NCBI GenBank assembly: GCA_947588825.1
Contig: CANPZU010000021.1
Coordinates: forward strand, 1 to 40,592
Length of the DNA: 40,592 nt
Source: an uncultured Clostridia bacterium
GTDB taxonomy: Bacteria; Bacillota; Clostridia; Oscillospirales; CAG-272
Direction of reading: 5' to 3'
Shown: piece by piece, positions 32,412 to 40,587 of the stretch
Layout of the letters: every line of letters starts with the position of its first letter
Numbering within the stretch: position 1 is the stretch's first letter
Program-made: the position numbers and the translations under genes
The notes under the pieces: model-generated
The model's input: the letters and a program-made list of their open reading frames with translations, nothing else
Databases searched by the model: none
Told to the model about the DNA's origin: nothing

Positions 32412-33326
32412 TCATACATCAAACTGCACGGCAGGTTTTATCGCCAGGCCGTCGGGATAAACGCAAACGTTTCCAAGCGCAAAAAAACGCTCTTTAGAAC
32501 AAAGGCGCGCTTGCGCTCCTTCGGGCAAATCAAGGTTTATTTTTTTTAAATATATCTCGTTGCCGTTTCTTGCAAGTCTTTCAAAAAAAGGCGGCAGAAT
32601 CACTCGAGGCAGTTCGGTAAACGCCGCCTCTATATCGATAAGGCAGGAGAGTCTTTCCTGTGGGCTCATATTTTCGATATCATCAAGGGTAAAAGAGCTT
32701 TCAATGTCAAAATGAGAATTTTTTGTCCTGCACAAAGAACTCATAACGGCGCCGCAGCCAAGTTTTGTTCCTATATCCGCGCAAAGGCATCTGATATACG
32801 TGCCCTTTGAGCATGATATTTTTATCCTGTATTCGTTTTCTCGGTATCCCCTGCCAAGGTATGTTAGGCTGTGTATATTTACCTTGCGTCCCTCTCGTTT
32901 GACCGAAATACCCTGTCTTGCAAGATCGCAAAGCTTTTTTCCGTCGCGCTTTAGGGCGCTGTACATTGGAGGAATCTGAGTTATTTCACCCGTAAAGAAG
33001 GGAAGAACAGATTTAAGCTCCTCCTCCCCAGGCATGGAAGATATATAAAGATCCCTGACGTTGCCGTCGGTATCCAGAGTGTCGCTCATCTTGCCCAGTA
33101 TTAGAGAAGCTATGTACTCTTTGTTTTTTGCAAGTAAAAATTCGCTTGCTTTAACGGCTCTGCCGACAAGTATAACAAGCACTCCCGTGGCCATAGGGTC
33201 AAGTGTTCCGGTGTGCCCGACTTTTTTAACCGAGTAAAGCTTTCGAATTCTGTTTACCGCGTCATGAGAGGTTATACCGGCAGTTTTGTTAAGGCAAAGT
33301 ATCCCGCAAGGGCTTTCATCTGTCAT
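32412..33326 (-). CDS. truB: tRNA pseudouridine(55) synthase TruB
   Basis: Converts U55 to pseudouridine in the T-loop of tRNAs. 304 aa with CLNKTAGITSHDAVNRIRK at the start and the catalytic aspartate D43 in HTGTLDPMATG. Downstream blocks include YIASLILGKMSDTLDTDGN, FTGEITQIPPMYSALKRDGKKLCDLAR and ISCSKGTYIRCLCADIG, all typical. AAGGA is 9 bases before the ATG. Third gene of the rbfA-nrnA-truB unit, the order usual in Bacillota downstream of infB. Confidence 0.96.
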   Translation of the reverse strand: MTDESPCGILCLNKTAGITSHDAVNRIRKLYSVKKVGHTGTLDPMATGVLVILVGRAVKASEFLLAKNKEYIASLILGKMSDTLDTDGNVRDLYISSMPGEEELKSVLPFFTGEITQIPPMYSALKRDGKKLCDLARQGISVKREGRKVNIHSLTYLGRGYRENEYRIKISCSKGTYIRCLCADIGTKLGCGAVMSSLCRTKNSHFDIESSFTLDDIENMSPQERLSCLIDIEAAFTELPRVILPPFFERLARNGNEIYLKKINLDLPEGAQARLCSKERFFALGNVCVYPDGLAIKPAVQFDV

Positions 33327-33346
33327 ATTTGTAATTCCTTAAGCGT

Positions 33347-34324
33347 TCAGTTTTCAAAAATCAGCGTCTCTTTCAACGCATCAGTCAAAATATTTACCGC
33401 TTCATTCATGCTTGAAGCAATTATTGTCGCACCTGCGGCGCGAATGTGGCCTCCGCCTCCCAAATATGCCGCGATAAGCGAACAGTTTACGCTTTTGCGG
33501 CTTCTCATTGAGACTTTAAATTCTGTTTCACATCCGTCCTTTTGCCGCAGAACTATACCGAGATCGGCACCCTCCACCTGCCTTGAAAGAGCGGACAGCT
33601 CCTCAAGATCGCCGTCGACAAGCGAGAGAGCGCACTTTTCACTGTTGGTGACTGTGACGAGATTAACTCTTCCTTCATATAGCACTCGGCAGTTTTTAAG
33701 AAAGAGAGGATATATTTGAAGGGATCTGAGTGATTTTGTCTCAAAGAGCGCCTCGTCGATCTCTGCGTGCGACGCGCCGAGAGTTATCAGATAAGCGGCT
33801 ATCATGTGCGTTTTGGCGGTGGTGTTCGAGTATTTAAAGCAGCCGGTGTCAGAGGAAAGCGCTGCGTAAAGTGCGGACAGCGCTTTTGTATTTTGGGTAA
33901 GTCCCATGCATGTGAGTATCTCAAAAACGATCTCGCCCGCGGCGGCCGCCTCATAGTCTACATAGTTGTATTTTGCGAAATCGGTTCCTTTTTTGTGATG
34001 ATCAATGCGTATCTCCACGATGGGAGCGAACTTTTCGCAAAGGGAACCGAGCATTTCGGGGGAGGCAACGTCCACACAAATGATAAGCTCGCCGCCGAAA
34101 AGCTCGCAGTCCTTTTTATAAAGATCGCCGCAAATAAATTTGAGCCGCGTTGGAATATCGCAGTCGCAAAGGCATACTGTCTCCTTGCCTATGTCATTAA
34201 GCGCGCATGCAAGCGAGACGGCGCATCCTATGGTGTCTCCGTCAGGATTTGTATGCGACAGTATTATGATTCTTTGGGCGCTTTTCAGGCTTGAGGCTAT
34301 TTTCTCGGTCGTTATGCTGTTCAT
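33347..34324 (-). CDS. nrnA: Bifunctional oligoribonuclease/PAP phosphatase NrnA (DHH family)
   Basis: DHH/DHHA1 phosphoesterase that degrades nanoRNAs and dephosphorylates 3'-phosphoadenosine 5'-phosphate. 325 aa. Motif I is SHTNPDGDTIGC, motif II is in LIICVDVA, motif III RIDHHKKG, and motif IV is in ALSSDTGCFKYSNTT. The C-terminal DHHA1 part has SMRSRKSVNCSLIAAYLGGGGHIRAAGATI. AGAGGAAG precedes the ATG. It lies between rbfA (24-base gap) and truB (20-base gap). Confidence 0.94.
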   Translation of the reverse strand: MNSITTEKIASSLKSAQRIIILSHTNPDGDTIGCAVSLACALNDIGKETVCLCDCDIPTRLKFICGDLYKKDCELFGGELIICVDVASPEMLGSLCEKFAPIVEIRIDHHKKGTDFAKYNYVDYEAAAAGEIVFEILTCMGLTQNTKALSALYAALSSDTGCFKYSNTTAKTHMIAAYLITLGASHAEIDEALFETKSLRSLQIYPLFLKNCRVLYEGRVNLVTVTNSEKCALSLVDGDLEELSALSRQVEGADLGIVLRQKDGCETEFKVSMRSRKSVNCSLIAAYLGGGGHIRAAGATIIASSMNEAVNILTDALKETLIFEN

Positions 34325-34348
34325 GCTTAGCTTCCTCTTTTTCGTAAT

Positions 34349-34756
34349 TTACTCCTGCGAAACGCCGCCGTCGTTTTCTGAGACGTCGGGATTTGCATCA
34401 TCGCTTTCCTTAAGCTCTTTTTCCACTTTATGCATGAGTTCAAATATTTTAGCCCCCTGCGCCATGGATTTATCGTAAACAAAAGTGAGTCGGGGAGTTT
34501 GCCGCATATCAAGCGTTTGCGCAAGTCTTGTTCTTATATACCCGGAGGCGCTTACAAGACCTTTTTGTATTTCTTTCTCGTCCTTGTCACCCATGTACGA
34601 GTAATATACCTTTGCGCTTGAAAGATCGGGCGAGACAGAAACGCTTACAATGCTTATTACGGTATTTGCAAGCCTGTAATCCTTTACGTCACGAATGATG
34701 CTTGAAAGCGCTTTTGCCGTTTCCTCGTTTATCCTGTTAAGTCTATATGATGCCAT
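34349..34756 (-). CDS. rbfA: Ribosome-binding factor A
   Basis: Late 30S maturation factor that binds near the 5' end of 16S rRNA. 135 aa: YRLNRINEETAKALSSIIRDVKDYRL at the start, IVSVSVSPDLSSAKVYYSYMG and IRTRLAQTLDMRQTPRLTFVYDKSMAQGAKI match the KH-like RbfA fold. The acidic tail (ESDDANPDVSENDGG) is not conserved. GAAAGGA precedes the ATG. It is first in the rbfA-nrnA-truB unit, with its own consensus promoter, so here the block is detached from nusA-infB. Confidence 0.95.
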   Translation of the reverse strand: MASYRLNRINEETAKALSSIIRDVKDYRLANTVISIVSVSVSPDLSSAKVYYSYMGDKDEKEIQKGLVSASGYIRTRLAQTLDMRQTPRLTFVYDKSMAQGAKIFELMHKVEKELKESDDANPDVSENDGGVSQE

Positions 34757-34782
34757 ATTATGGTCCTTTCAATATAACGTAG

Positions 34783-34810
34783 ATTATATTATATAACATA
34801 CGGTTGTCAA
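34783..34810 (-). promoter_or_regulatory. Promoter for rbfA-nrnA-truB
   Basis: Minus strand: perfect TTGACA (34810-34805), 16-bp spacer, perfect TATAAT (34788-34783), about 30 bases before rbfA. Confidence 0.8.
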
Positions 34811-34878
34811 TCAATATTCAGTTTATATAATATTATATCATTTGAGCAAAAAAGTCAAGAAATATTTGCAGTCATGTG

Positions 34879-34907
34879 TTGAAATGTTAACGCTCATATT
34901 GTATAAT
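34879..34907 (+). promoter_or_regulatory. Promoter for the YhaO-HAD-YhaN-like operon
   Basis: TTGAAA (34879-34884), 17-bp spacer, perfect TATAAT (34902-34907), then a 5' leader of about 65 bases to the start codon. Confidence 0.8.
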
Positions 34908-34978
34908 AAATATAGTATATGTCGTTACGTCACTATGTAATGCATGACAGATCAAATAATTACGGAGGTATATTGCCA

Positions 34979-36130
34979 ATGATCAAGATCATTCACTTTG
35001 CAAACGTTCGCTTTGACGCGTCCCTGGGACTTTCAAACGCCTCTAAAGCGGGCATTCGCAGAGAAGAAATGAAAAATACATTTACCGAGCTTATGACCTT
35101 TATAAGAGAAAACTCGGTTCAGCTCGCTCTTGTTTCAGGAAATCTTTTTGACCAAAAAAATATAGGGCGGCCTACTCTTAAGTATATTATGGACTCGTTT
35201 GATTCCTGTCCCGACTGTAAATTTGTTATCGCTCCCGGCGAGCTCGACTTTTTTTCAAACAAAAGCGTTTATGCCACAACCGCTTTTCCGAACAATGTCA
35301 GCATTTTTAAAAGCGAAGAGCTCTCATGCTTTGAATTTGATTTTAACGGCGAGGCCGTGCGCGTGTACGGACACGCATGTCTTGAACCCGACTCTCTTTC
35401 CTTTCCATGCGAAATTCAAAATATCGAGGGGAAAGACGAAAGCGTTAACATTTTGATCTCACCGACGGATATCGAGGGTATTTCAGACCGTGTAAATCTT
35501 CCTGCAAATATCGGAGCCGACTATGTCGCCCTGAAGGGCGAAGGCGGGAAGGCGGAAATATTCGATGAGGGGGATATGTGGTACGCCTATCCCGGAACTC
35601 TTGAACCGCTGAGCTTTGACGATGCGGGAGAAGGCGGCTTTGTGCTGATCGAGGCGCAAAAACAAAACGGAGAATTCATATGTCGGCCAAAGCTGGTCAG
35701 CCTTATGAAAAAACGATACGTTACAAAGATAATAAACGCATCGGGAGCGTCAAAGGAAAGCGATTTCACCGACGCCGCCAAAGCTTTTTTTGAAAGCGAT
35801 TTGAGTATAAATGAAAACACGCTGTTAAGGCTGATATACATCGGCGACGTGTTTCCTGCCTTGCAGTTTCCCTCGGAAAAGATAACAGAGATCGCAAATG
35901 AACGCAAGCTCTTTTATTTTGAGCTTGCAGACGAAACGGTCCCCCTTTACAACCACGAGTTTCTATCCGAAGATCCGACTATAAAAGGCGCTCTCTTTAA
36001 CGCTTTGAGGTCCGAGATGTGCAGCGACGACCCCAATGTGAGAGAGTGTGCGACGGGAGCGTTTCGAACAGGAATGAACGCCCTTAAAGGCAACCGCAAA
36101 AAAGAATCTTCATACGATGCCGACATCTAA
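34979..36130 (+). CDS. SbcD/YhaO-like metallophosphoesterase homologue lacking metal ligands
   Basis: 383 aa. The order of elements follows SbcD/YhaO/Mre11-type nucleases, and the cap-region motif YPGTLEPLSFDDAGEGGFVLIE (from about 204) is close to the family's YPGSLxPxxFDExGxxGxxLV. However, the canonical ligand motifs are replaced: D-x-H is N9-V-R11 (HFANVRF); G-D is G-N55 (SGNLFD); G-N-H-D is GELD (E88, L89); and the GHxH at the end of the domain is KGEGG (YVALKGEGG). The protein should not bind the two metals and is predicted to be catalytically dead, yet the frame is intact and well translated (GGAGG 10 bases before ATG). It is cotranscribed with a YhaN-like ATPase, suggesting a structural or regulatory partner. 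An in-frame ATG at 34919 lacks a ribosome site. Confidence 0.82.
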   Translation: MIKIIHFANVRFDASLGLSNASKAGIRREEMKNTFTELMTFIRENSVQLALVSGNLFDQKNIGRPTLKYIMDSFDSCPDCKFVIAPGELDFFSNKSVYATTAFPNNVSIFKSEELSCFEFDFNGEAVRVYGHACLEPDSLSFPCEIQNIEGKDESVNILISPTDIEGISDRVNLPANIGADYVALKGEGGKAEIFDEGDMWYAYPGTLEPLSFDDAGEGGFVLIEAQKQNGEFICRPKLVSLMKKRYVTKIINASGASKESDFTDAAKAFFESDLSINENTLLRLIYIGDVFPALQFPSEKITEIANERKLFYFELADETVPLYNHEFLSEDPTIKGALFNALRSEMCSDDPNVRECATGAFRTGMNALKGNRKKESSYDADI

Positions 36131-36827
36131 AAAATACCGATTTATCCTCTTTGACGTGGACGACACTCTTCTTGATTTTGAAAAGGCTGAGGAGCTTAGT
36201 TTTTTTGAGACGATGAAGAGCTTTGATATTAGCTCCGACGATGAGATGTACAAAAGCTATACAAAAATCAACCGTTCGTTATGGTTGCTCCTTGAGAAGG
36301 AGAGGATCACAAAAAATGAACTTTTGGCAAGACGGTTTGACGAGTTTGCAAAGCTTTTTAATATCAACGTCCCCGGCGTAGAGTTAAACAGCCTTTTTTT
36401 AAAGAATTTAGGTGAAAAAGCGATACTTTTTCCCGACTCGTTTGAAGTCTGCCGCAAGCTCAGTTTCACACACAAGTTGTACATGATAACAAACGCGGTG
36501 GCAAACGTTCACTACAGCCGGATGAAAAACTGTCCCATTAGCCGTTTTTTCAGCGGAATGTTCATTTCTGAAGAGGTAGGCTACACGAAACCGGGCGTCA
36601 AGTTCTTTGAAGCGGTCGCAAACGGCATCGAGGGCTTTGAAAAAGAGAGCGCCATTGTCGTCGGCGACAGCCCCACAAGCGACCTTGTAGGCGCAAACGC
36701 ATACGAAATAGACTGCTGCTATCTAAACAGAAGAGGAAAAACGCTCCCGGATAATATCAAAGCAAATTACACAGTGAATTCTTTATACGAGTTTTACAAT
36801 ACAGTGATACAGCAAAACAATACATAA
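36117..36827 (+). CDS. HAD-superfamily phosphatase, YjjG-like
   Basis: 236 aa soluble phosphatase. Motif I FDVDDTLLDF with nucleophile D13 and D15; motif II MITNAV; motif III lysine in GYTKPGVKFF; motif IV VVGDSPTSDLVGA. A helical cap follows motif I. The DDTLLDFxxAE pattern resembles YjjG-type nucleoside monophosphate phosphatases (5'-nucleotidases with preference for non-canonical dNMPs in E. coli). Its start overlaps the end of the upstream SbcD-like gene by 14 bases, so expression is coupled, and the ATPase gene follows after 19 bases. A role in cleaning nucleotides released by DNA processing is an inference. Confidence 0.88.
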   Translation: MPTSKKYRFILFDVDDTLLDFEKAEELSFFETMKSFDISSDDEMYKSYTKINRSLWLLLEKERITKNELLARRFDEFAKLFNINVPGVELNSLFLKNLGEKAILFPDSFEVCRKLSFTHKLYMITNAVANVHYSRMKNCPISRFFSGMFISEEVGYTKPGVKFFEAVANGIEGFEKESAIVVGDSPTSDLVGANAYEIDCCYLNRRGKTLPDNIKANYTVNSLYEFYNTVIQQNNT

Positions 36828-36846
36828 GACAGAAAGGGCAAACTTT

Positions 36847-39177
36847 ATGAACATCGAAAAGATCTATATAAAAAATTTCGGTGCGCTCAAGGATTTTGAA
36901 TGTGATTTTTCAAAAGGCGTAAATGTGATAGAGGGACCCAACGAGGCCGGCAAAAGCACGCTTGGAGAATTCATAAAATTCATCTTTTTCGGTCTGAGCG
37001 CCAAAACCGACGGAACGCATATCTCCGAAAGGAAAAAATATCAAAGCTTTAAAGACGGAAGCGCCGGCGGATATATGGAATTTGAGAGCGGCGGAAAAAG
37101 ATACAAGATTGAGAGAACCATTATTCCCGATATAAACGGCGCGGGCAGAGAGACGATCAGAATTCTTGACCTTGAAACACAGGAAGAATGCCTTAAGGGT
37201 GAAGATCCCGCCATGTACTTTTTCGGAGTAGACGGAGACGTGTACGCACAGACCGCATATGTAAGTCAGTCGGGCGGCAGCGGGATAGAAAGGCCCACAA
37301 TACAAGAAGCGATCGAAAACATGCTCTTTTCGGGAAACGAGCTTATAAGCACGGACGCCGCGTCAAAGGCCATTGAAAAAGAGGCATTGACACTGCTTTA
37401 TAAAAACAAAAAGGGCGGACTTATTTACGATCTTACGCTTGAAAAGGACAAACTTTCAAGACAAATAGAAGAGGAAAGAGCCAAAAATTCAAGGATCATC
37501 GAGCTCGATCATTCTCTTAAGACGCTTAAAGAACAGAAGGCGGAACTTGATTTAAAGATTTCGGCGTGTAAAATCGAGCTTGACGGCTGCGAGGGAAGGA
37601 GAACTCTTGAAAAGCTTGACGCTCTTAAAGACAAGGAATTTGAGCTGCGCGAAAGCGAAGAAAAAAAGCAATCATATATCACAGAGCATTCTCATGAAGG
37701 CTTTATACCCGACAATGACTATATACAAAAGATTTCCGCGCTTTCAAGCGAAGTTGAATTCTACAACAAAGAGCTTGAAAAGGCAAAGGAAAATAAAATG
37801 ACCCTCGGTTCGGATAAGATCGACACCGAAGATATGGTATTATTAAACAAAGTGCAGGCGGACGGGGGCGCAGATCAACTCAACGATTTCTTTGACAACG
37901 CTCACCGCAGTTCGCGTTCTTCCTTAATGACCGGTATTTTCTTTATAATATTTACACTGATTTGGGGCGCTATCGCCGCAGTGTTTATGTTTGTAGATGA
38001 AATATCCGCAATAAGCTTTGCCGGATTTACCCTTTACCAGGGCGGTTATGTGGCAATAGGCATATCGGCTCTCATACTGATTCTGTCAATAGTTTTCTTT
38101 TTACGCTCCCGGTCGCTTTCAAAAAAAATAGATAAAAAGCTCGACGATTACGGTGCCACAAGCGAAGACGATATTTTTGTGGCACTTAATTCGGCAATGA
38201 ACAGGGCAAGCAACCAAGAAATATATATAGAAAAGCTTGCCGCCGCCGAAAGCGCGTGCAAGCGTGTGGAAAAAGAAATAGCGTCGCGCGAGAACGACAT
38301 ACGGTCTGAATGCCAAAAATGGGGGAAAGAATACACGGATGTTTCATCCCTTGACGCCATACTTAAAGAGGCGCAAAGCGTGATCGGCGATATAGAATCT
38401 CTTAACGATGAGATAAAAATAAAGAACGCCCAACTCGATGTGATGAAAAAGTCCTACGCCGACCTTTCACGAGAGAATGCCGAATATGCGGTAAACAGCG
38501 CGCATACATTACCGAGCGACGAGGAAGAAAAAGCCTTGCTTGAAAACATGACCTCGCTCAGAAAAGATATGGACGAGCTCTCAGACACGCTCAGAAGCTC
38601 TGAGCTTGAGCTTGCAAGGATAGAGGCAACAGAGGGAAATATAGCGGAGCTTATCGACAAATACGACGCCGTAAGCTGCAGGATAGATACGCTTACAAAA
38701 CGCCATACGATGCTTACTTTGGCCCTTCAGAGCATAAGCAAGGCAAGCGCCGATCTACGAGCGAGCATATCGCCCAAGCTCTCAATGCGCGCCGGAGAAT
38801 ACATGCGCACCGCGACCGACGATAAATATGCAAGCCTTATCATATCGCCCGCTTACACGGTTAAATACGGCATAAACGCCGGCGGCGATTCTTTCGCGTC
38901 AAAGGACGAGGATTATATGAGCGAGGGCACAAGGGACATAGCGTATGTGAGCTTGCGTCTTGCTCTCGTGGGCCTCATTTATAAAAAGGAATTACCCACT
39001 CTTGTATTTGACGAAGCGTTTGCAAGGCTTGACGACAACCGTCTTGAAAGCATGTCTTCCATTATCGGCAAATACGCCGAAGAGTCCGCGCAGGTGTTTG
39101 TGCTTACAAGTCAGAAACGGGACGCCGAAATCATAAGTAAAACCGCAAAAGTGACGCACATTAAAATCGGGTATTGA
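36847..39177 (+). CDS. SbcC/YhaN-like ATPase with two transmembrane helices
   Basis: 776 aa of the SMC/Rad50-like class. The N-terminal half-ATPase has Walker A GPNEAGKST (30-38) in MNIEKIYIKNFGALKDFECDF, and Q-loop region TAYVSQSGGS. Coiled coils run from about 195-330 and 430-650. Instead of a CxxC zinc hook at the middle there are two TM helices (about 358-380 and 398-419), as in YhaN-type proteins. The C-terminal half-ATPase has signature-like MSEGTRDIAYVSLRLAL and Walker B/D-loop LPTLVFDEAFARLDD (about 715-729). It is likely membrane-tethered and partners the SbcD/YhaO-like protein. AGAAAGGG precedes the ATG. Confidence 0.88.
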   Translation: MNIEKIYIKNFGALKDFECDFSKGVNVIEGPNEAGKSTLGEFIKFIFFGLSAKTDGTHISERKKYQSFKDGSAGGYMEFESGGKRYKIERTIIPDINGAGRETIRILDLETQEECLKGEDPAMYFFGVDGDVYAQTAYVSQSGGSGIERPTIQEAIENMLFSGNELISTDAASKAIEKEALTLLYKNKKGGLIYDLTLEKDKLSRQIEEERAKNSRIIELDHSLKTLKEQKAELDLKISACKIELDGCEGRRTLEKLDALKDKEFELRESEEKKQSYITEHSHEGFIPDNDYIQKISALSSEVEFYNKELEKAKENKMTLGSDKIDTEDMVLLNKVQADGGADQLNDFFDNAHRSSRSSLMTGIFFIIFTLIWGAIAAVFMFVDEISAISFAGFTLYQGGYVAIGISALILILSIVFFLRSRSLSKKIDKKLDDYGATSEDDIFVALNSAMNRASNQEIYIEKLAAAESACKRVEKEIASRENDIRSECQKWGKEYTDVSSLDAILKEAQSVIGDIESLNDEIKIKNAQLDVMKKSYADLSRENAEYAVNSAHTLPSDEEEKALLENMTSLRKDMDELSDTLRSSELELARIEATEGNIAELIDKYDAVSCRIDTLTKRHTMLTLALQSISKASADLRASISPKLSMRAGEYMRTATDDKYASLIISPAYTVKYGINAGGDSFASKDEDYMSEGTRDIAYVSLRLALVGLIYKKELPTLVFDEAFARLDDNRLESMSSIIGKYAEESAQVFVLTSQKRDAEIISKTAKVTHIKIGY

Positions 39178-39237
39178 GTTATATATTACCTCGCTGCTCC
39201 CAAAAATAAAAATACGGCAGTATAGGAACTTACCGAT

Positions 39238-39276
39238 CCGTACATTCGGGATGTTCAAGGACATCCCGATGTACGG
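39238..39276. repeat. Long intergenic hairpin, possible dispersed palindromic repeat
   Basis: Stem of 16 bp with one bulged T: CCGTACA/TGTACGG and TCGGGATGT/ACATCCCGA, loop TCAAGG. It lies 60 bases after the YhaN-like gene; no U-tract follows, so it is not a typical terminator. The form resembles the intergenic palindromes repeated through many Clostridia genomes; only one copy is in this window. Confidence 0.5.
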
Positions 39277-39331
39277 TTGTTCATTTATCTCTCATATCTA
39301 TTTTTATTTATTTTTAAATCGGAGAACGTAA

Positions 39332-39901
39332 ATGCTTTTATCACTCTTATTTACCTTTTTTAAAATAGGACTTTTCACATTCGGCGGCGGATACGCCATG
39401 ATATCTCAAATTAAAGAGACGGTGGTGGAAAAACGAAAGTGGCTGAACGACGACGAGCTTATGCAGATAATCACCATAGCCGAGTCCACCCCGGGACCTA
39501 TTGCAATAAATCTTGCCACATATGTGGGTTATAAGAAGCGCGGCGTCCTCGGCAGCGCTTTTGCAACGCTCGGAGTGGTCATACCGTCTGTTATAATAAT
39601 ATTTATTATTTCGCTCTTTCTCGACGCCTTTATGGCAAATGTCTATGTTGCATACGCGTTTGTAGGGATCAAATGCGCGGTGGCTTTTTTGATATTAAAA
39701 ACCGGAGCGGAAATGTTTCTTTCTCTTGAAAAAAAACCGATTCCGGTTATCATGTTTTGCGCGGTACTCTCCCTCACTTTCATCCTCGAGCTGTTTTCAA
39801 AAACAATCAGCTCTGTATTTATAATAATTGCCGGAGGTATTATCGGTATTATCGTTTATTCGGTGCTTAAAATCGGAAAAAGGGAGGAGAAGGAATCTTG
39901 A
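39332..39901 (+). CDS. Short CHR-family (chromate transporter) protein, first subunit
   Basis: 189-aa membrane protein comprising a single CHR domain. The family motifs are FKIGLFTFGGGYAMISQI near the N terminus and ESTPGPIAINLATYVGYK near residue 50, with about five hydrophobic spans. Full-length ChrA contains two such domains in tandem; here they are encoded by two genes, the short-chain pair arrangement common in Bacillota. In characterised members the protein exports chromate, but many short-chain members in anaerobes have no tested substrate. The upstream region (ATCGGAGAAC) has a weak ribosome site. Confidence 0.9.
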   Translation: MLLSLLFTFFKIGLFTFGGGYAMISQIKETVVEKRKWLNDDELMQIITIAESTPGPIAINLATYVGYKKRGVLGSAFATLGVVIPSVIIIFIISLFLDAFMANVYVAYAFVGIKCAVAFLILKTGAEMFLSLEKKPIPVIMFCAVLSLTFILELFSKTISSVFIIIAGGIIGIIVYSVLKIGKREEKES

Positions 39902-40479
39902 TATATCTTACCCTTTTTTTTGAATTCTTCAAGATCGGACTGTTCTGCTTCGGCGGAGGTCTGAGCATGTTACCTCTCATTAGGGACGCGGTTTTAACTC
40001 ACGAGTGGCTTACCGAGTCGGAGTTTTACAACTTTGTCGGAGTATGCGAGTCCACTCCGGGACCTATTGCCGTAAACATGGCGACTTACGTAGGCTCGAC
40101 TCAGGGGGGAATATTAGGCAGTATATGCGCCACCTTGGGAGTCATACTGCCGTCGTTTATAATAATTCTTCTTATTGCCTCGCTGCTGAAAAACTTTACC
40201 GAAAACAAATATTTTAAGGGATTTATGTACGGCGTAAGGCCGATCATAATTGCTCTGATACTCTCAAGCGGCCTTGCGCTGCTGATAAAATCTTTCGGAT
40301 TTGCAAGTTTTACCGATTTTGAAATCGATTTTACCTCTGTTATAGTTTTTGTGTTAATTACGTTAATTTATCTTGTTTCAAAGCGTTTGTTTCACAAGAA
40401 ACTGCCGTCGATAACGCTGATACTCATTTCCGCGTTTCTCGGAATAGGCACATCCGTCATTATGAACGTACTCGGCTGA
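39898..40479 (+). CDS. Short CHR-family (chromate transporter) protein, second subunit
   Basis: 193-aa membrane protein with a single CHR domain: FKIGLFCFGGGLSMLPLI and ESTPGPIAVNMATYVGSTQGG. It starts with TTG inside the TTGA overlap with the first subunit (4 bases), behind GGGAGGAGAAGG, so the two are translationally coupled and probably form a heterodimer in antiparallel orientation. It ends ahead of a strong terminator. Confidence 0.9.
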   Translation: MIYLTLFFEFFKIGLFCFGGGLSMLPLIRDAVLTHEWLTESEFYNFVGVCESTPGPIAVNMATYVGSTQGGILGSICATLGVILPSFIIILLIASLLKNFTENKYFKGFMYGVRPIIIALILSSGLALLIKSFGFASFTDFEIDFTSVIVFVLITLIYLVSKRLFHKKLPSITLILISAFLGIGTSVIMNVLG

Positions 40480-40546
40480 ACTGTATATAAAATTGAAATG
40501 TATATTATTAATTTAAAAAGGGGCTGTAAAAAAACAGGCCAAAAAA

Positions 40547-40587
40547 ATCCGAGGTTCACTAAAGGAAGTGAATCTCGGATGTTTTTT
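40547..40587. terminator. Terminator after the CHR gene pair
   Basis: ATCCGAGGTTCACT / AGTGAATCTCGGAT (14 bp, one G.T) with a 6-base loop and GTTTTTT; an A-tract on the left side makes it potentially bidirectional. Confidence 0.88.

Noticed and set aside
40517-40546. Insertion-sequence end suggested by GGGGCTGT followed by A's
   Set aside because: No partner inverted repeat, transposase fragment or target duplication in the window; too short to support.
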